NCBI GenBank assembly: GCA_900313905.1
Contig: OMTG01000141.1
Coordinates: 1 to 64,000 of the forward strand
Source of the DNA: an uncultured Actinomycetes bacterium
GTDB lineage: Bacteria > Actinomycetota > Coriobacteriia > Coriobacteriales > Atopobiaceae
DNA: 64,000 bases
Direction of reading: 5' to 3'
Part shown: one piece after another, positions 51,206 to 60,144 of the stretch
How the letters are laid out: the number at the start of each line of letters is the position of its first letter
Position numbering within the stretch: the stretch's first letter is position 1
Program-made: the position numbers and the translations under genes
The notes under the pieces: model-generated
Told to the model about the DNA's origin: nothing
What the model saw: only the letters and a program-made list of their open reading frames with translations
Databases searched by the model: none

Positions 51206-51424
51206 TTGAGTAAGCAAGATGCGATCGAGCTCGAAGGCAAGGTCATCGAGCCGCTTCCCAACGCCATGTTCAATGTCGAACTGGAGAATGGCAAGAGTAT
51301 CCTGTGCACCATTTCCGGCAAGATCCGGATGAACTACATCCGCATCCTTCCAGGTGACAAGGTGGTCGTGGAGATCTCTCCGTACGATCTCACCCGCGGC
51401 CGCATCACCTACCGCTACAAGTAG
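51206..51424 (+). CDS. infA: Translation initiation factor IF-1
   Basis: A 72-residue OB-fold factor blocking the A site during initiation. [20 protein letters not shown] and [20 protein letters not shown] are conserved, as is the end RGRITYRYK. The TTG at 51206 gives the canonical start and length; an in-frame ATG at 51173 would add 11 residues and has no clear ribosome site. Confidence 0.95.
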   Translation: MSKQDAIELEGKVIEPLPNAMFNVELENGKSILCTISGKIRMNYIRILPGDKVVVEISPYDLTRGRITYRYK

Positions 51425-51502
51425 GGATGCGCGCAAGCCGGCAATACACGCCTGCGGCTGGGCGATTATATAAGGAAGTATGAGCAACCGAAAGGAATTG
51501 CA

Positions 51503-51616
51503 ATGAAGGTACGTCCTTCGGTCAAGAAGATGTGCGACAAATGCAAGATCATCCGTCGCCATGGCAAGGTTTACGTGATCTGCGAGAACCCGCGCCACAA
51601 GCAGCGTCAAGGCTAA
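51503..51616 (+). CDS. rpmJ: 50S ribosomal protein L36
   Basis: A 37-residue zinc-ribbon protein. [20 protein letters not shown] and [13 protein letters not shown] carry the Cys3-His ligands, the C+ form. AAAGGAATTG precedes the ATG. Confidence 0.95.
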   Translation: MKVRPSVKKMCDKCKIIRRHGKVYVICENPRHKQRQG

Positions 51617-51631
51617 GAGAGGAGCATCAAG

Positions 51632-52003
51632 TTGGCCCGTATCAACGGTGTCGATCTTCCGCGCGAGAAGCGCGTCGAGATCGGACTTACCTACCTTTAT
51701 GGCATTGGCCGTACGTCCGCAACCAAGATCTGCGCGGAGACTGGCATTGACCCCAGCACCCGCGTCCGTGACCTCACTGAAGAGGAGGTCTCCAAGATCC
51801 GCGACTACATCGATGCACACTATACGGTCGAGGGCGATCTGCGTCGTGAGCGCAGGCAGAACATCAATCGCCTGATGGAGATTGGCTGCTACCGTGGCCT
51901 CCGTCACCGCAAGGGGCTCCCTGTCCATGGACAGCGCACCCACACGAACGCACGCACCCGCAAGGGTCCGCGTCGTCAAATCGGTGGCAAGAAGAGGGCT
52001 TAG
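51632..52003 (+). CDS. rpsM: 30S ribosomal protein S13
   Basis: A 123-residue protein of the 30S head, contacting tRNA and L5. [30 protein letters not shown] and [20 protein letters not shown] are conserved. The start codon is TTG at 51632, 8 nt after GAGGAG. Confidence 0.97.
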   Translation: MARINGVDLPREKRVEIGLTYLYGIGRTSATKICAETGIDPSTRVRDLTEEEVSKIRDYIDAHYTVEGDLRRERRQNINRLMEIGCYRGLRHRKGLPVHGQRTHTNARTRKGPRRQIGGKKRA

Positions 52004-52012
52004 GAGTAACAC

Positions 52013-52414
52013 ATGCCGCAGAAGAAGAATGTGCGCACCGCTCGCGTCAAGCGTGCCGATCGCAAGAACATCTCCGTGGGCCAGGCCCACATCAAGAGCA
52101 CCTTCAACAACACCATCGTCTCCATCTCCGACTCCCAGGGCAATGTGATCTCCTGGCAGTCCGGTGGCACGGTGGGCTTCAAGGGCTCCCGCAAGTCCAC
52201 TCCGTTCGCTGCTCAGATTGCTGCAGAGGCTGCAGCAAAGGCCGCTATGGAGCACGGTCTGCACAAGGTGACCGTCTTCGTGAAGGGCCCCGGCTCTGGT
52301 CGCGAGACGGCAATCCGCTCGCTTCAGGCAGCAGGCCTGGAGGTTTCGGGCATTCAGGACAAGACCCCTATTGCGCACAACGGTTGCCGTCCGCGCAAGC
52401 GTCGTCGCAACTAA
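52013..52414 (+). CDS. rpsK: 30S ribosomal protein S11
   Basis: A 133-residue platform protein. [40 protein letters not shown] and [15 protein letters not shown] are conserved. rpsD follows after 15 nt. Confidence 0.97.
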   Translation: MPQKKNVRTARVKRADRKNISVGQAHIKSTFNNTIVSISDSQGNVISWQSGGTVGFKGSRKSTPFAAQIAAEAAAKAAMEHGLHKVTVFVKGPGSGRETAIRSLQAAGLEVSGIQDKTPIAHNGCRPRKRRRN

Positions 52415-52429
52415 GGAAGGACAGTAACT

Positions 52430-53023
52430 ATGGCAGTTGATAGGACTCCTGTCCTCAAGAGGTGCCGCCAGCTCGGCATCGAGCCCTCTGTGCTGGGCAT
52501 CAACAAGAAATCCAAGCGTCAGCCGAAGCAGCGTCGCCGCCAGGAATCCGAGTACGGCACGCAGCTCCGCGAGAAGCAGAAGGCCAAGTTCATCTACGGC
52601 GTGCTCGAGAAGCAGTTCCGTGGATACTATGACAAGGCACTCAAGATGGAAGGCGTCACCGGCGACAACCTGATGATCCTCCTCGAGAGCCGTCTCGACA
52701 ATGTGGTCTTCCGTCTCGGCTTCGCCCGTACCCGCAAGGAGGCCCGCCAGACCGTCCGTCACGGCCACATCACCGTGAACGGCCGCCGCGTGGACATCCC
52801 CTCCTTCCGTGTCAAGGCTGGCGACGTCGTCGCCGTCGCTCCGAAGGCACGTGACCTCCTTCCGATCAAGGAGGCCATCATCTCCTCCGAGCACATGGCC
52901 GTTCCCTCTTGGCTTGAGGTCGATATCGAGAAGCTGCAGGGTACCGTGCTGCAGCTGCCGACGCGCGATCAGATCGATCTTGATCTCGATGCACAGCTGA
53001 TCGTCGAGCTCTACTCCAAGTAA
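52430..53023 (+). CDS. rpsD: 30S ribosomal protein S4
   Basis: A 197-residue protein initiating 30S assembly and, in E. coli, repressing the alpha operon. The N terminus (VLKRCRQLGIEPSVLGINKK) is of the zinc-free type. The S4 RNA-binding domain is RLDNVVFRLGFARTRKEARQ and VRHGHITVNGRRVDIPSFRV. Confidence 0.97.
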   Translation: MAVDRTPVLKRCRQLGIEPSVLGINKKSKRQPKQRRRQESEYGTQLREKQKAKFIYGVLEKQFRGYYDKALKMEGVTGDNLMILLESRLDNVVFRLGFARTRKEARQTVRHGHITVNGRRVDIPSFRVKAGDVVAVAPKARDLLPIKEAIISSEHMAVPSWLEVDIEKLQGTVLQLPTRDQIDLDLDAQLIVELYSK

Positions 53024-53044
53024 CAGGAACGGTTGGAGGTTTAC

Positions 53045-53986
53045 ATGTCCGAATTCATCCGGCCGAATGTGTCGGTAGAAGAGGTCACAGACAGGATCGC
53101 CCGTGTGACCGCCGAGCCGCTTGAGCGTGGCTACGGCGACACGCTGGGCAACTCCCTGCGCCGCGTGCTCCTCTCCTCGCTCGAGGGTGCAGCCGTCGAG
53201 GCCATCCAGATCGATGGGGTGCAGCATGAGTTCACGACCGTCGAGGGCGTCTATGAGGATGTCACCGATATCGTCCTGAACGTGAAGGGCCTCGTGTTCC
53301 GTTCCATGGGGACGGGCGACAAGGGCACGGCCACCATCTCCGTCGACGGCCCCATGACCGTCACCGGTGGCGACTTCAAGGTCCCCACCGAGTTCGAGCT
53401 CGTCAATCCCGAGCATGTCATCTGCACGCTCGGCGAGGGTGCCCATCTCACGATGCAGATGCGCATCGGCTGTGGCCGTGGCTACGTCTCTGGCGAGGAC
53501 AACGAGCGTGATGACGATCCTATCGGAATCATCCACGTCGACTCCCTGTACTCCCCGGTGCGCCGCTGCGCCAAGGTCATCGAGCCTTGCCGTGTCGGCC
53601 AGCGTACGGACTATGACCGCCTGATCCTCGAGGTCGAGACGGACGGGTCTGTTTCGCCGAGGGATGCTGTCGTCGAGGCCGCCAACATCATCAACCAGCA
53701 CATGAGCGCCTTCATGAGCCTGGCTGAGGAGGCCGAGCCGCAGGAGGATGCCTCCATCTTCGCGGTGAGCACTGAAGACGACAATACGGAACTTGACAAG
53801 AAGATTGAGGACATGGACCTCTCTGTCCGTTCCTACAATTGCTTGAAGCGCGCTGGCATCCACTCGGTGCGCCAGCTCGTCGAGTTCTCCGAGAACGATC
53901 TTCTGAACATTCGCAACTTCGGCGTCAAGTCCATCGAGGAAGTCAAGGACAAGCTCGAGTCCATGGGGCTCGGACTCAAGCCTTAA
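53045..53986 (+). CDS. rpoA: DNA-directed RNA polymerase subunit alpha
   Basis: A 313-residue alpha subunit. The NTD that dimerises and binds beta/beta' has RGYGDTLGNSLRRVLLSSLE. The CTD (SVRSYNCLKRAGIHSVRQLV, NIRNFGVKSIEEVKDKL) binds UP elements and activators. The start at 53045 follows TTGGAGG; the TTG at 53033 overlaps that site. Confidence 0.98.
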   Translation: MSEFIRPNVSVEEVTDRIARVTAEPLERGYGDTLGNSLRRVLLSSLEGAAVEAIQIDGVQHEFTTVEGVYEDVTDIVLNVKGLVFRSMGTGDKGTATISVDGPMTVTGGDFKVPTEFELVNPEHVICTLGEGAHLTMQMRIGCGRGYVSGEDNERDDDPIGIIHVDSLYSPVRRCAKVIEPCRVGQRTDYDRLILEVETDGSVSPRDAVVEAANIINQHMSAFMSLAEEAEPQEDASIFAVSTEDDNTELDKKIEDMDLSVRSYNCLKRAGIHSVRQLVEFSENDLLNIRNFGVKSIEEVKDKLESMGLGLKP

Positions 53987-54019
53987 TGACGCTGCGTTTT
54001 CAATAGGAGCAAAACGACC

Positions 54020-54505
54020 ATGAGACACAACAAGAAGCATGGCATGAAGCTTGGCACTGATGCCAGCCATACCAAGGCGATGAAGAAGAGCCTCACCTGC
54101 TCTCTGCTTGCCAATGACCGCATCAAGACCCTCGAGCCGCGCGCCAAGGCAATCCGTACGGATGTCGACCGCGTCATCACCTGGGCCAAGAAGGGCGACC
54201 TGCACTCCCGCCGTCTCGCAATCGCAAAGGTTGGAGACAAGGAGGTTGTCCGCGAGGTCTTCGAGCGTGCAGCCCAGGGCATGTGGGCAGACCGCAATGG
54301 CGGCTACACCCGCATCATGAAGCTTGGCCGCCGCAAGGGCGACAACGCTGAGGTTGTCATCATCGAGCTCGTGACCGAGCCGGTCCAGCCGAAGCAGAAG
54401 AAGGCCGACACCGTGAAGACTGTCGAGGCTGCTCCTGCAGCCGAGGCTCCCGCAGAGGAGCCGGCAGCCGAGGAGGCTCCTGCAGAGGAGACCCCGGCAG
54501 AGTAG
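54020..54505 (+). CDS. rplQ: 50S ribosomal protein L17
   Basis: A 161-residue protein. HNKKHGMKLGTDASHTKAMK, then RIKTLEPRAKAIRTDVDRVI and GGYTRIMKLGRRKGDNAEVV fit the family. A low-complexity Ala/Glu/Pro tail of about 40 residues (APAEEPAAEEAPAEE) follows the folded part. It ends the ribosomal block; a terminator follows. Confidence 0.96.
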   Translation: MRHNKKHGMKLGTDASHTKAMKKSLTCSLLANDRIKTLEPRAKAIRTDVDRVITWAKKGDLHSRRLAIAKVGDKEVVREVFERAAQGMWADRNGGYTRIMKLGRRKGDNAEVVIIELVTEPVQPKQKKADTVKTVEAAPAAEAPAEEPAAEEAPAEETPAE

Positions 54506-54531
54506 CGGAAAAGCTGCATACCGAACGCCTG

Positions 54532-54563
54532 GAGGCCCTGGAGCAATCCGGGGCCTCTTTGCT
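54532..54563 (+). terminator. Intrinsic terminator after rplQ
   Basis: GAGGCCCTGGA and TCCGGGGCCTC pair (one wobble) over GCAA, followed by TTTGCTG. Confidence 0.85.
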
Positions 54564-54857
54564 GTCTCGATGACCCGCCCCCTCTTCCTCTGGCTGCTTA
54601 TTATTGGGGCGCTGAGAGCCTCTGTACCGCAAGAAAATTGTCAGAATGAATACTTGATGGCTATCGGACAATCAAAAGCTCAGAAACCCGCACAATGGCT
54701 CAGAGACGTATGCACAAGCATGCGTGCATGTGAGCATCCATTCATATGTGAAGGAACTGGCAACTTCTCACGCGCTCGGCGGGGCGGAGCCTCTGAAATC
54801 CCCTCGGTCTGGTAGGATTCCCATCTGTCACGGGAGCCGAAGCGGGAGGTGCATGAG
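54564..54857. other. AT-rich intergenic region before truA
   Basis: About 290 nt of distinctly lower GC than its neighbours, with no supported gene. A possible extended -10, TGGTAGGAT (54810-54818), lies 40 nt before truA. The open frames present lack ribosome sites. Confidence 0.5.
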
Positions 54858-55712
54858 ATGGAGCCGAAGACGGAGCCCAAGCAGGCAGGCGATCCCTTCG
54901 CTATCAATGCTGCTGCCACCATGGTCGTGAAGCTCGGCTATCGCGGAGCGGGCTTTGTCGGATTCGCGGCACAGCCGGGCAAGCGCAGCGTCGAAGGCGA
55001 GATCGTGCGCACCCTCGAGACCTATCTGAGAAGGCCTGCCGATGTCGCCTGTGCGGGGCGAACCGATGCGGGCGTGCATGCCCTTGCCCAATATGTGAGC
55101 CTGCCTATCACCGCTGAGGAATGCGGACTCGAGGGGCGCCGTCTTGCACGTGGCCTCTCTGCCCTCACGCCGGACGATATCTCGATACGCGGGATCTATC
55201 GCGCGGAGAAGGGATTCTCGGCCCGCTTCGATGCCCAGAGCCGCACCTATCGCTATCGCATAGCCGCTGGCAATGCCCGGCCCATCCTTGCTTGGGACCA
55301 TGCCTGGTGGCTCCGCTCCGAGCTTGATGTGGAGGCCATGCAGGAAGCGGCCCGATCCCTTGTGGGGGAGCACGACTTCGCGAGCTTCTGCAAGGCAGAC
55401 TCCTGCGAGCTCCTGAAGAGCCAGGGGCTCTCGACCTCCCGCTGCATCTCGGATATCACGGTTGCCGAGATCGAGGAGGCGGGGGAGCCGCTCGTGCTGG
55501 TGGAGGTCTCGGGCAATGCCTTCCTCCACAATATGGTCCGCATCATCGTCGGCACCCTCGTCGAGGTGGGACGCGGGCATCGCCCCATCTCCTGGGTGGC
55601 AGAGGCACTCGCAGCGCAGGATCGCCGTGCTGCCGGACCGACTGCGCCGGCCCAAGGATTGACATTCGCTGCAGTGGCCTACCCCGATGGTGCCCTGCAG
55701 CCATGGAGGTAG
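54858..55712 (+). CDS. truA: tRNA pseudouridine(38-40) synthase TruA
   Basis: A 284-residue enzyme modifying U38-U40 in the anticodon arm. The catalytic Asp is in CAGRTDAGVHAL (about residue 67). RLARGLSALTPDDI, SRTYRYRI, FASFCKAD and GNAFLHNMVRIIVGTL are the usual conserved segments. The start at 54858 follows GGAGG by 8 nt. Its place after rplQ matches many Gram-positive genomes. Confidence 0.95.
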   Translation: MEPKTEPKQAGDPFAINAAATMVVKLGYRGAGFVGFAAQPGKRSVEGEIVRTLETYLRRPADVACAGRTDAGVHALAQYVSLPITAEECGLEGRRLARGLSALTPDDISIRGIYRAEKGFSARFDAQSRTYRYRIAAGNARPILAWDHAWWLRSELDVEAMQEAARSLVGEHDFASFCKADSCELLKSQGLSTSRCISDITVAEIEEAGEPLVLVEVSGNAFLHNMVRIIVGTLVEVGRGHRPISWVAEALAAQDRRAAGPTAPAQGLTFAAVAYPDGALQPWR

Positions 55713-55716
55713 CTCA

Positions 55717-56646
55717 ATGGATCTTCTTCTCGATACCCTGCTCGATTCCGTCAAGGACACGCTCGAGCTCGTACCCTTCCTCTTCCTCACCTATCTGGCG
55801 ATGGAGGCGCTCGAGCATGGAGCGGCAGGGAAGACAGAGCGTGTCGTGCGCAATGCCGGCAAGGCAGGCCCTCTTGTCGGAGCCGTGCTCGGAGCGCTTC
55901 CGCAGTGCGGATTCTCCGCTATGGCAGCCACGCTCTATGCCGGGCGCGTCGTGACGGCAGGCACCCTCGTCGCGGTCATCCTCGCGACGAGCGACGAGAT
56001 GCTGCCGGTCTTCGTGGCGAACCAGGCGGCCCCTTCGCAGCTCTTTGCAATCCTTGCGATCAAGGTCGTATGCGGCCTCGTCGTGGGCTTTGCGGTCGAT
56101 GCTGCGCTCAGGGTGCTCCATCGTGCAGGCGACGGGCATGTCCATATCCACGAGCTCTGCGAGCGCGAGCATTGCGACTGCGATGAGTGCGACGAGGATG
56201 GAGGGGAGCACGATGCCCACCACCACGCAGACACCCATCATGGGAAGATCTGGCACATCGCGCATTCCGCCCTCATCCACACGGTCCAGGTGACCTTCTT
56301 CATCTTCCTCGTCACCTTCGCCTTCGGCCTCATGATCGCCCTTGTGGGACAGGATTCACTGGCGATCGTGCTGGCGGACCATCCGGTGCGTGCCATCTTC
56401 CTGGCGGCGCTTGTCGGCATGATCCCCAACTGTGGTGCCTCGGTCGCGATCACGGAGCTCTTCCTCGCAGGCACCCTCTCGACGTCCGCCATGCTTGCAG
56501 GACTTCTTTCCTCTGGCGGTGTTGGATTGCTTGTTCTCTTCCGCACGAACCCCAATATGCGGCAAAATATAGCCATCGCCGTCTTCATCTATGTGGCAGG
56601 TGTCGCTCTCGGGCTCCTCGCTCTGGCCTCTGGCATCGTCCTCTAG
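55717..56646 (+). CDS. Putative arsenic/heavy-metal exporter (DUF2899/ArsP_2-like permease)
   Basis: A 309-residue membrane protein with about 8-10 hydrophobic helices in two similar halves. Each half contains a matching motif: LPQCGFSAMAATLYAGRVVT and IPNCGASVAITELFLAGTLS, the pattern of the ArsP_2/DUF2899 permeases annotated as putative arsenic efflux proteins. The central cytoplasmic loop (about residues 145-185) is very rich in His, Cys, Asp and Glu (HIHELCEREHCDCDECDED, then HDAHHHADTHH), a likely metal-binding region. GGAGGTAG lies before the start, 4 nt after truA. Substrate is unproven. Confidence 0.72.
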   Translation: MDLLLDTLLDSVKDTLELVPFLFLTYLAMEALEHGAAGKTERVVRNAGKAGPLVGAVLGALPQCGFSAMAATLYAGRVVTAGTLVAVILATSDEMLPVFVANQAAPSQLFAILAIKVVCGLVVGFAVDAALRVLHRAGDGHVHIHELCEREHCDCDECDEDGGEHDAHHHADTHHGKIWHIAHSALIHTVQVTFFIFLVTFAFGLMIALVGQDSLAIVLADHPVRAIFLAALVGMIPNCGASVAITELFLAGTLSTSAMLAGLLSSGGVGLLVLFRTNPNMRQNIAIAVFIYVAGVALGLLALASGIVL

Positions 56647-56694
56647 GACCGTGCGCCTGGGCAGCCCGAAGCTTTCTGCCTGAAAGGGGTTCCC

Positions 56695-57453
56695 ATGGCT
56701 CGGCAGCGTGAACGGTTCGAACGGACCGATGTCCCTACTCCCTCGCACAGGCGCAACGTTATATCCCTCGTTGTCGCTATCGTGGTCTTCGTCGCCTTCT
56801 TCCTGGGCATCTCCCACGCATGGAGCAGGGCGGACAGCTACAGCGGCTTCAATGAGTCGAACCTCGAGAACGCAATCGACAACCAGCCTGCTGCCGCCAC
56901 GTTTGCGGGGACGGCTGCCTCGCCTGACACGATCGTGACGGTTCTTGTGCTGACGACAAGCCAGGACAAGGCGACGCTCGAGAGCGCCTCCATCATCGCG
57001 ATCGACGAGACCACCGGCACTTCGCGGGTGGCGGCTGTGCCGGCAGATCTTCTGGTCACGACCGATGCGGGCACGGCCACGCTCGCTGTGGTCTACAGCG
57101 AATCGGGCGGTGCTGCCTGCGTCGTTCCTGCCAGCAGCACCCTGGGCATCAGCTTCACGCATGTCTTCGTCGCGCAGGAGAGCTTCTGGGAGGCCTTCGC
57201 CGGATACAGCGCCGCAGGCGATGCGGCAGATGGCGCCTATGGGACCCAGGTCCGCCAGGCCATCTCCTCCGATATCTCCAACCGCCTGATCGATGGCTTC
57301 CTGCAGGAGATGGTCTCCTCAGGCGTGGAGGCAGCCGTGGCAGCACCTGTCTCCTATCCGGTGAACACGACCGATGGGGAAGATGCCGGCTCGGTCTCGT
57401 CCGTCGATGCAACGCAGCTGAGCCTGGCGCTGGGGCTGGTCGTCGCAGCCTAG
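56695..57453 (+). CDS. Membrane-anchored protein with a degenerate LCP (LytR-CpsA-Psr)-like domain
   Basis: A 252-residue protein: short basic cytoplasmic N terminus, one membrane helix (about residues 22-41), then an extracellular domain. The order TIVTVLVLTTSQ, SIIAIDETTGTSRVAAVPADLL and a later GGAACVVPASSTLGISFTHV resembles the LCP fold, but where LCP enzymes have the PRD arginine this protein has PAD, and the other conserved arginines are not evident. LCP enzymes attach glycopolymers to peptidoglycan; this one may be inactive. Assignment is tentative. It precedes the glycosyltransferase genes. Confidence 0.45.
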   Translation: MARQRERFERTDVPTPSHRRNVISLVVAIVVFVAFFLGISHAWSRADSYSGFNESNLENAIDNQPAAATFAGTAASPDTIVTVLVLTTSQDKATLESASIIAIDETTGTSRVAAVPADLLVTTDAGTATLAVVYSESGGAACVVPASSTLGISFTHVFVAQESFWEAFAGYSAAGDAADGAYGTQVRQAISSDISNRLIDGFLQEMVSSGVEAAVAAPVSYPVNTTDGEDAGSVSSVDATQLSLALGLVVAA

Positions 57454-57487
57454 CGGCAGATCTTCTGCAGCTGAAGCATGGGGCTGG

Positions 57488-57515
57488 AGGCCGTCTCTTC
57501 GGGGGCGGCCTTCCT
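57488..57515 (+). terminator. Weak terminator after the LCP-like gene
   Basis: AGGCCGTC and GGCGGCCT pair with one wobble across a short loop, followed by TCCTC. Confidence 0.5.
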
Positions 57516-57800
57516 CATATCCAAGGAGCCGGCATAAAGCATCAGCGTTCAGAAACCCCACGCAGAACCTGCATAAACGGAGCGTAATTTCCGGTATTTG
57601 GCGGGACATTGGCTGCAAACGGTTTGATAGCGAGAAGGAATTTGCAGATGTGTTGAACGTTCTGTACGCATTGCGTAGGGGCATGCTGACGCAGCGTCGA
57701 GGGGGTAGAGAAACTGGTACTGTTGCATGCAAGCTGGCCTGTGGTCCCAAGCGCGGACGCTGGCTGGAGATGGCTGCCTGAGGAGGATTGGCGCGGATCT
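57516..57800. other. Intergenic region before the first glycosyltransferase
   Basis: About 285 nt with no supported gene. It contains a palindrome GAACGTTC (57655) and a possible but poor extended -10, TGGTACTGT (57715-57723). No clear promoter can be chosen. Confidence 0.4.
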
Positions 57801-58844
57801 ATGGGAGGCTATGGTCTGAGACATCCGTCGGTGTCCGTGATCGTGCGGGCTTGCGACGCTGCGGATGGCCTGACCAGGTCCCTGAACTGCCTTGCCGCCC
57901 AGACGCAGAGAAACCTCCAGGTCATCGTCGTGGAGCAGGGCTCGGATGCTGCGGTGGCCCGCGTGCTTGCGACGGCGCAGGATCGCGACGCGATGCTCGA
58001 ATGCGCCCATATCGACTCGGACGATCCAGCGGATGCCTTCGATCTTGGCATCGAGCGCGCCTGCGGCAGCTATGCCTACCTGATGGATGCTGGCGATACG
58101 CTTGCCCCCCAGACGCTTGAGCGCCTCTTCTCGCTTGCCATGGCACATGATCTGGATCTTGCGATGGGGTCGGTCGGCTTTGCCGCCCGCGAGCTTGCCT
58201 CCGATGCGGATGAGGCAGTCGTCTATGCGAGCGACGAGGAGTTCCATGCAGATGCCTGGAGATACTTCGAGGCAGGCATCCTGCCCTATCCGGGAGGGAA
58301 GCTCTTCGCTAAGGCCCATATCGACGAGGCTGGCGCACGGTTTGCCTCTGCAGCGGGGACGGGCTTCATAACGTCCTTCCTGAAGGATGCCCACGGCGTG
58401 GCCTTCGATGCCCGGGCGATCTGCAATGTCGGAGAGGCAGCGCTGCGGCAGCTCTCGACAGGCGAGCTTGCCCGCTGCTGGATCGACAGCGATGAGCAGG
58501 ACCTCCTGGAAGGCCTCTTCGCCTCTTGGGGGCTTCAGGACGATGCGAATACCACGAGCATGCTCCAGCGCCGCTATGTCTCCAATGTGATCTCCACGAT
58601 CATCACGATGTGCAGCCCCTCCTGCGACCTCACGGAGGACGAGAAGAGGGCCCATGTGGAGCGCATGATCACCTCCGACCGCACGCAGCAGATCGCATCC
58701 GAGGCAGCTCCCTGGTCCGGGGCGGTGCGTGCGATGCTCATGCCGATCAGGAAGAAGGACGTCTCGCTCGCGATGGGCGAGGGGAGGATCTTCTCCTGGC
58801 TGACGCGGCACAATGCAAGCCTTGGAGCCCAGCTCTTCAGCTGA
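57801..58844 (+). CDS. GT2-family glycosyltransferase-like protein
   Basis: A 347-residue protein with a GT-A fold start: VSVIVRACDAADGLTRSLNC, LAAQTQRNLQVIVVEQGSD, and an acidic MDAGDTLAPQTL in the place of the usual D-x-D. The C-terminal half is mostly helical and acidic. GT2 enzymes add sugars from nucleotide donors to envelope polymers; donor and acceptor are unknown. The ATG at 57801 has AGGAGG 14 nt upstream, an unusually long spacing, so the start is uncertain. A strong terminator follows. Confidence 0.75.
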   Translation: MGGYGLRHPSVSVIVRACDAADGLTRSLNCLAAQTQRNLQVIVVEQGSDAAVARVLATAQDRDAMLECAHIDSDDPADAFDLGIERACGSYAYLMDAGDTLAPQTLERLFSLAMAHDLDLAMGSVGFAARELASDADEAVVYASDEEFHADAWRYFEAGILPYPGGKLFAKAHIDEAGARFASAAGTGFITSFLKDAHGVAFDARAICNVGEAALRQLSTGELARCWIDSDEQDLLEGLFASWGLQDDANTTSMLQRRYVSNVISTIITMCSPSCDLTEDEKRAHVERMITSDRTQQIASEAAPWSGAVRAMLMPIRKKDVSLAMGEGRIFSWLTRHNASLGAQLFS

Positions 58845-58858
58845 CAGGAAATGGCAGG

Positions 58859-58902
58859 GCGCCCGTGCTGGCCTTCAATTGGCTGGCACGGGCGCTTCTT
58901 TG
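58859..58902 (+). terminator. Intrinsic terminator after the GT2 gene
   Basis: GCGCCCGTGC and GCACGGGCGC form a perfect 10-bp stem across a 17-nt loop, followed by TTCTTT. Confidence 0.85.
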
Positions 58903-58910
58903 CGTGGCAA

Positions 58911-58951
58911 GGAAAAGGGCCAGGCTCCGGCGAGATCCGGTGCCTGGCCCT
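58911..58951 (-). terminator. Intrinsic terminator of the minus-strand dehydrogenase gene
   Basis: Read on the minus strand, AGGGCCAGGC and GCCTGGCCCT pair around an inner CCGG/CCGG stem and are followed by TTTTCC. It faces the + strand terminator at 58859. Confidence 0.85.
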
Positions 58952-58972
58952 CTGCATGCCCTGAGAGCGATC

Positions 58973-60013
58973 CTAGAAGCCGAAGTCCTCGATCATCATC
59001 GGCTCGGTCTGGTAGCGGAGCGGCTCGAGCTCGTCGACCGTGCGGTAGCCGGCAGGGGCTGCGAGGACCGTCGGGATCCTCTGGACGATCGTGGCGCAGG
59101 TGTGCTCGACCGTGGCAGGCTTGTCCACATGGAAGGTGGTGTCAGGCTCGCCCGAGATCTTCCAGTCGCAGAGATCGCCGTCGTCCGGTCCATAGACCTT
59201 GCCGATCTGGGAGGTCACGATATCGATGCCCTGATAGGTCTTCGTGGTGACGCGGGTGTTCATGCCGAGGACCTTGCCAGCAGGGACGATGCCGCCCATC
59301 GTGTCGGAGTAGGTGTCCTTCTCGGCGATGTAGGGGACGTTCTCCTGGATGACCTCGGAGATCGTGAGGCCAAGCTCCTGGGCGAGCGCCTCGTTGGAGT
59401 TCCACACGTAGGACGGGACGATCTCCTCCGGGTGAGCGAGCGTCTTCTCGAACTCATCCGGGGTGAGGCCGACGCCGTGGGCCTTGGCGAGCGCCATGCC
59501 GTACTCATCGACGTTGTAGGAGACGGAGCCCTCGATCTTATCGATGCGGTTCACGGCACCAGCGATGAGGCCGACGATGCGCACCCAGAAGACATCCTCC
59601 ATGCCAGCGCCGAGCATCGTGGCGCCATTGGCCTGTGCGATCGCGTCGAGGCGGTTCGTGGTGGCAGACGAGGTGGTCCAGGGGAAGGTTGCCTCCTCGC
59701 AGGTGGTAACGACGTTGATGCCACGGGAGAGGCACTTCTCTGCCATCGGGGCGATATCGTCGACGAGGGAGAACAGCGTCAGGATCGCGATGTCCGGAGC
59801 GCAGCTGTCGAGCACTGCGTCGGCATCGTCGGAGATCTTCACGCCGAGCTTCACGGGCAGGCCGGCGAAGTCGCCAGCATCCATGCCAATGACAGCGGGG
59901 TTCGTATCGATGGCGCCGACGAGCTGGGCGCCGTGCTCATGCAGATAGCGGATGGTGTACTTTGCCATCTTGCCACAACCGTACTGGACGACCCTGATTG
60001 GCCTGCGACCCAT
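58973..60013 (-). CDS. 2,4-diaminopentanoate dehydrogenase-like oxidoreductase
   Basis: A 346-residue NAD(P)-dependent protein. The Rossmann start [20 protein letters not shown] and the DapB-like N-terminal fold, with [10 protein letters not shown] and [10 protein letters not shown], resemble the ord-type 2,4-diaminopentanoate dehydrogenases of clostridial ornithine fermentation and their uncharacterised relatives. No ornithine aminomutase genes are nearby, so the substrate is open. The start at 60013 follows AGGAGG on the minus strand. It has its own promoter and terminator and sits between glycosyltransferase genes. Confidence 0.65.
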   Translation of the reverse strand: MGRRPIRVVQYGCGKMAKYTIRYLHEHGAQLVGAIDTNPAVIGMDAGDFAGLPVKLGVKISDDADAVLDSCAPDIAILTLFSLVDDIAPMAEKCLSRGINVVTTCEEATFPWTTSSATTNRLDAIAQANGATMLGAGMEDVFWVRIVGLIAGAVNRIDKIEGSVSYNVDEYGMALAKAHGVGLTPDEFEKTLAHPEEIVPSYVWNSNEALAQELGLTISEVIQENVPYIAEKDTYSDTMGGIVPAGKVLGMNTRVTTKTYQGIDIVTSQIGKVYGPDDGDLCDWKISGEPDTTFHVDKPATVEHTCATIVQRIPTVLAAPAGYRTVDELEPLRYQTEPMMIEDFGF

Positions 60014-60087
60014 AATGGACCTCCTAATGGACGTGCCACCAGCTCAGATGCCGGTGGCTGCCTGCACGTTCCTGTGCATCTGCCTGT

Positions 60088-60115
60088 GTTATACCGCGGG
60101 GAAGGTCCATTTCAA
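60088..60115 (-). promoter_or_regulatory. Promoter of the dehydrogenase gene, with a nearby operator-like repeat
   Basis: On the minus strand: TTGAAA, 16 nt, TATAAC, about 75 nt before the start codon. Next to the -35 lies AAACG-TTA-CGTTT (60113-60125), a perfect short inverted repeat that could be an operator. Confidence 0.6.
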
Positions 60116-60144
60116 ACGTTACGTTTTTTACAATGTGGCGGCGC

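Noticed and set aside
54570-54815. 81-codon frame with a hydrophobic start (TRPLFLWLLIIGALRA) before truA
   Set aside because: It looks like a small membrane protein at first, but there is no ribosome site, it begins within the rplQ terminator tail, and the rest has no coding character.
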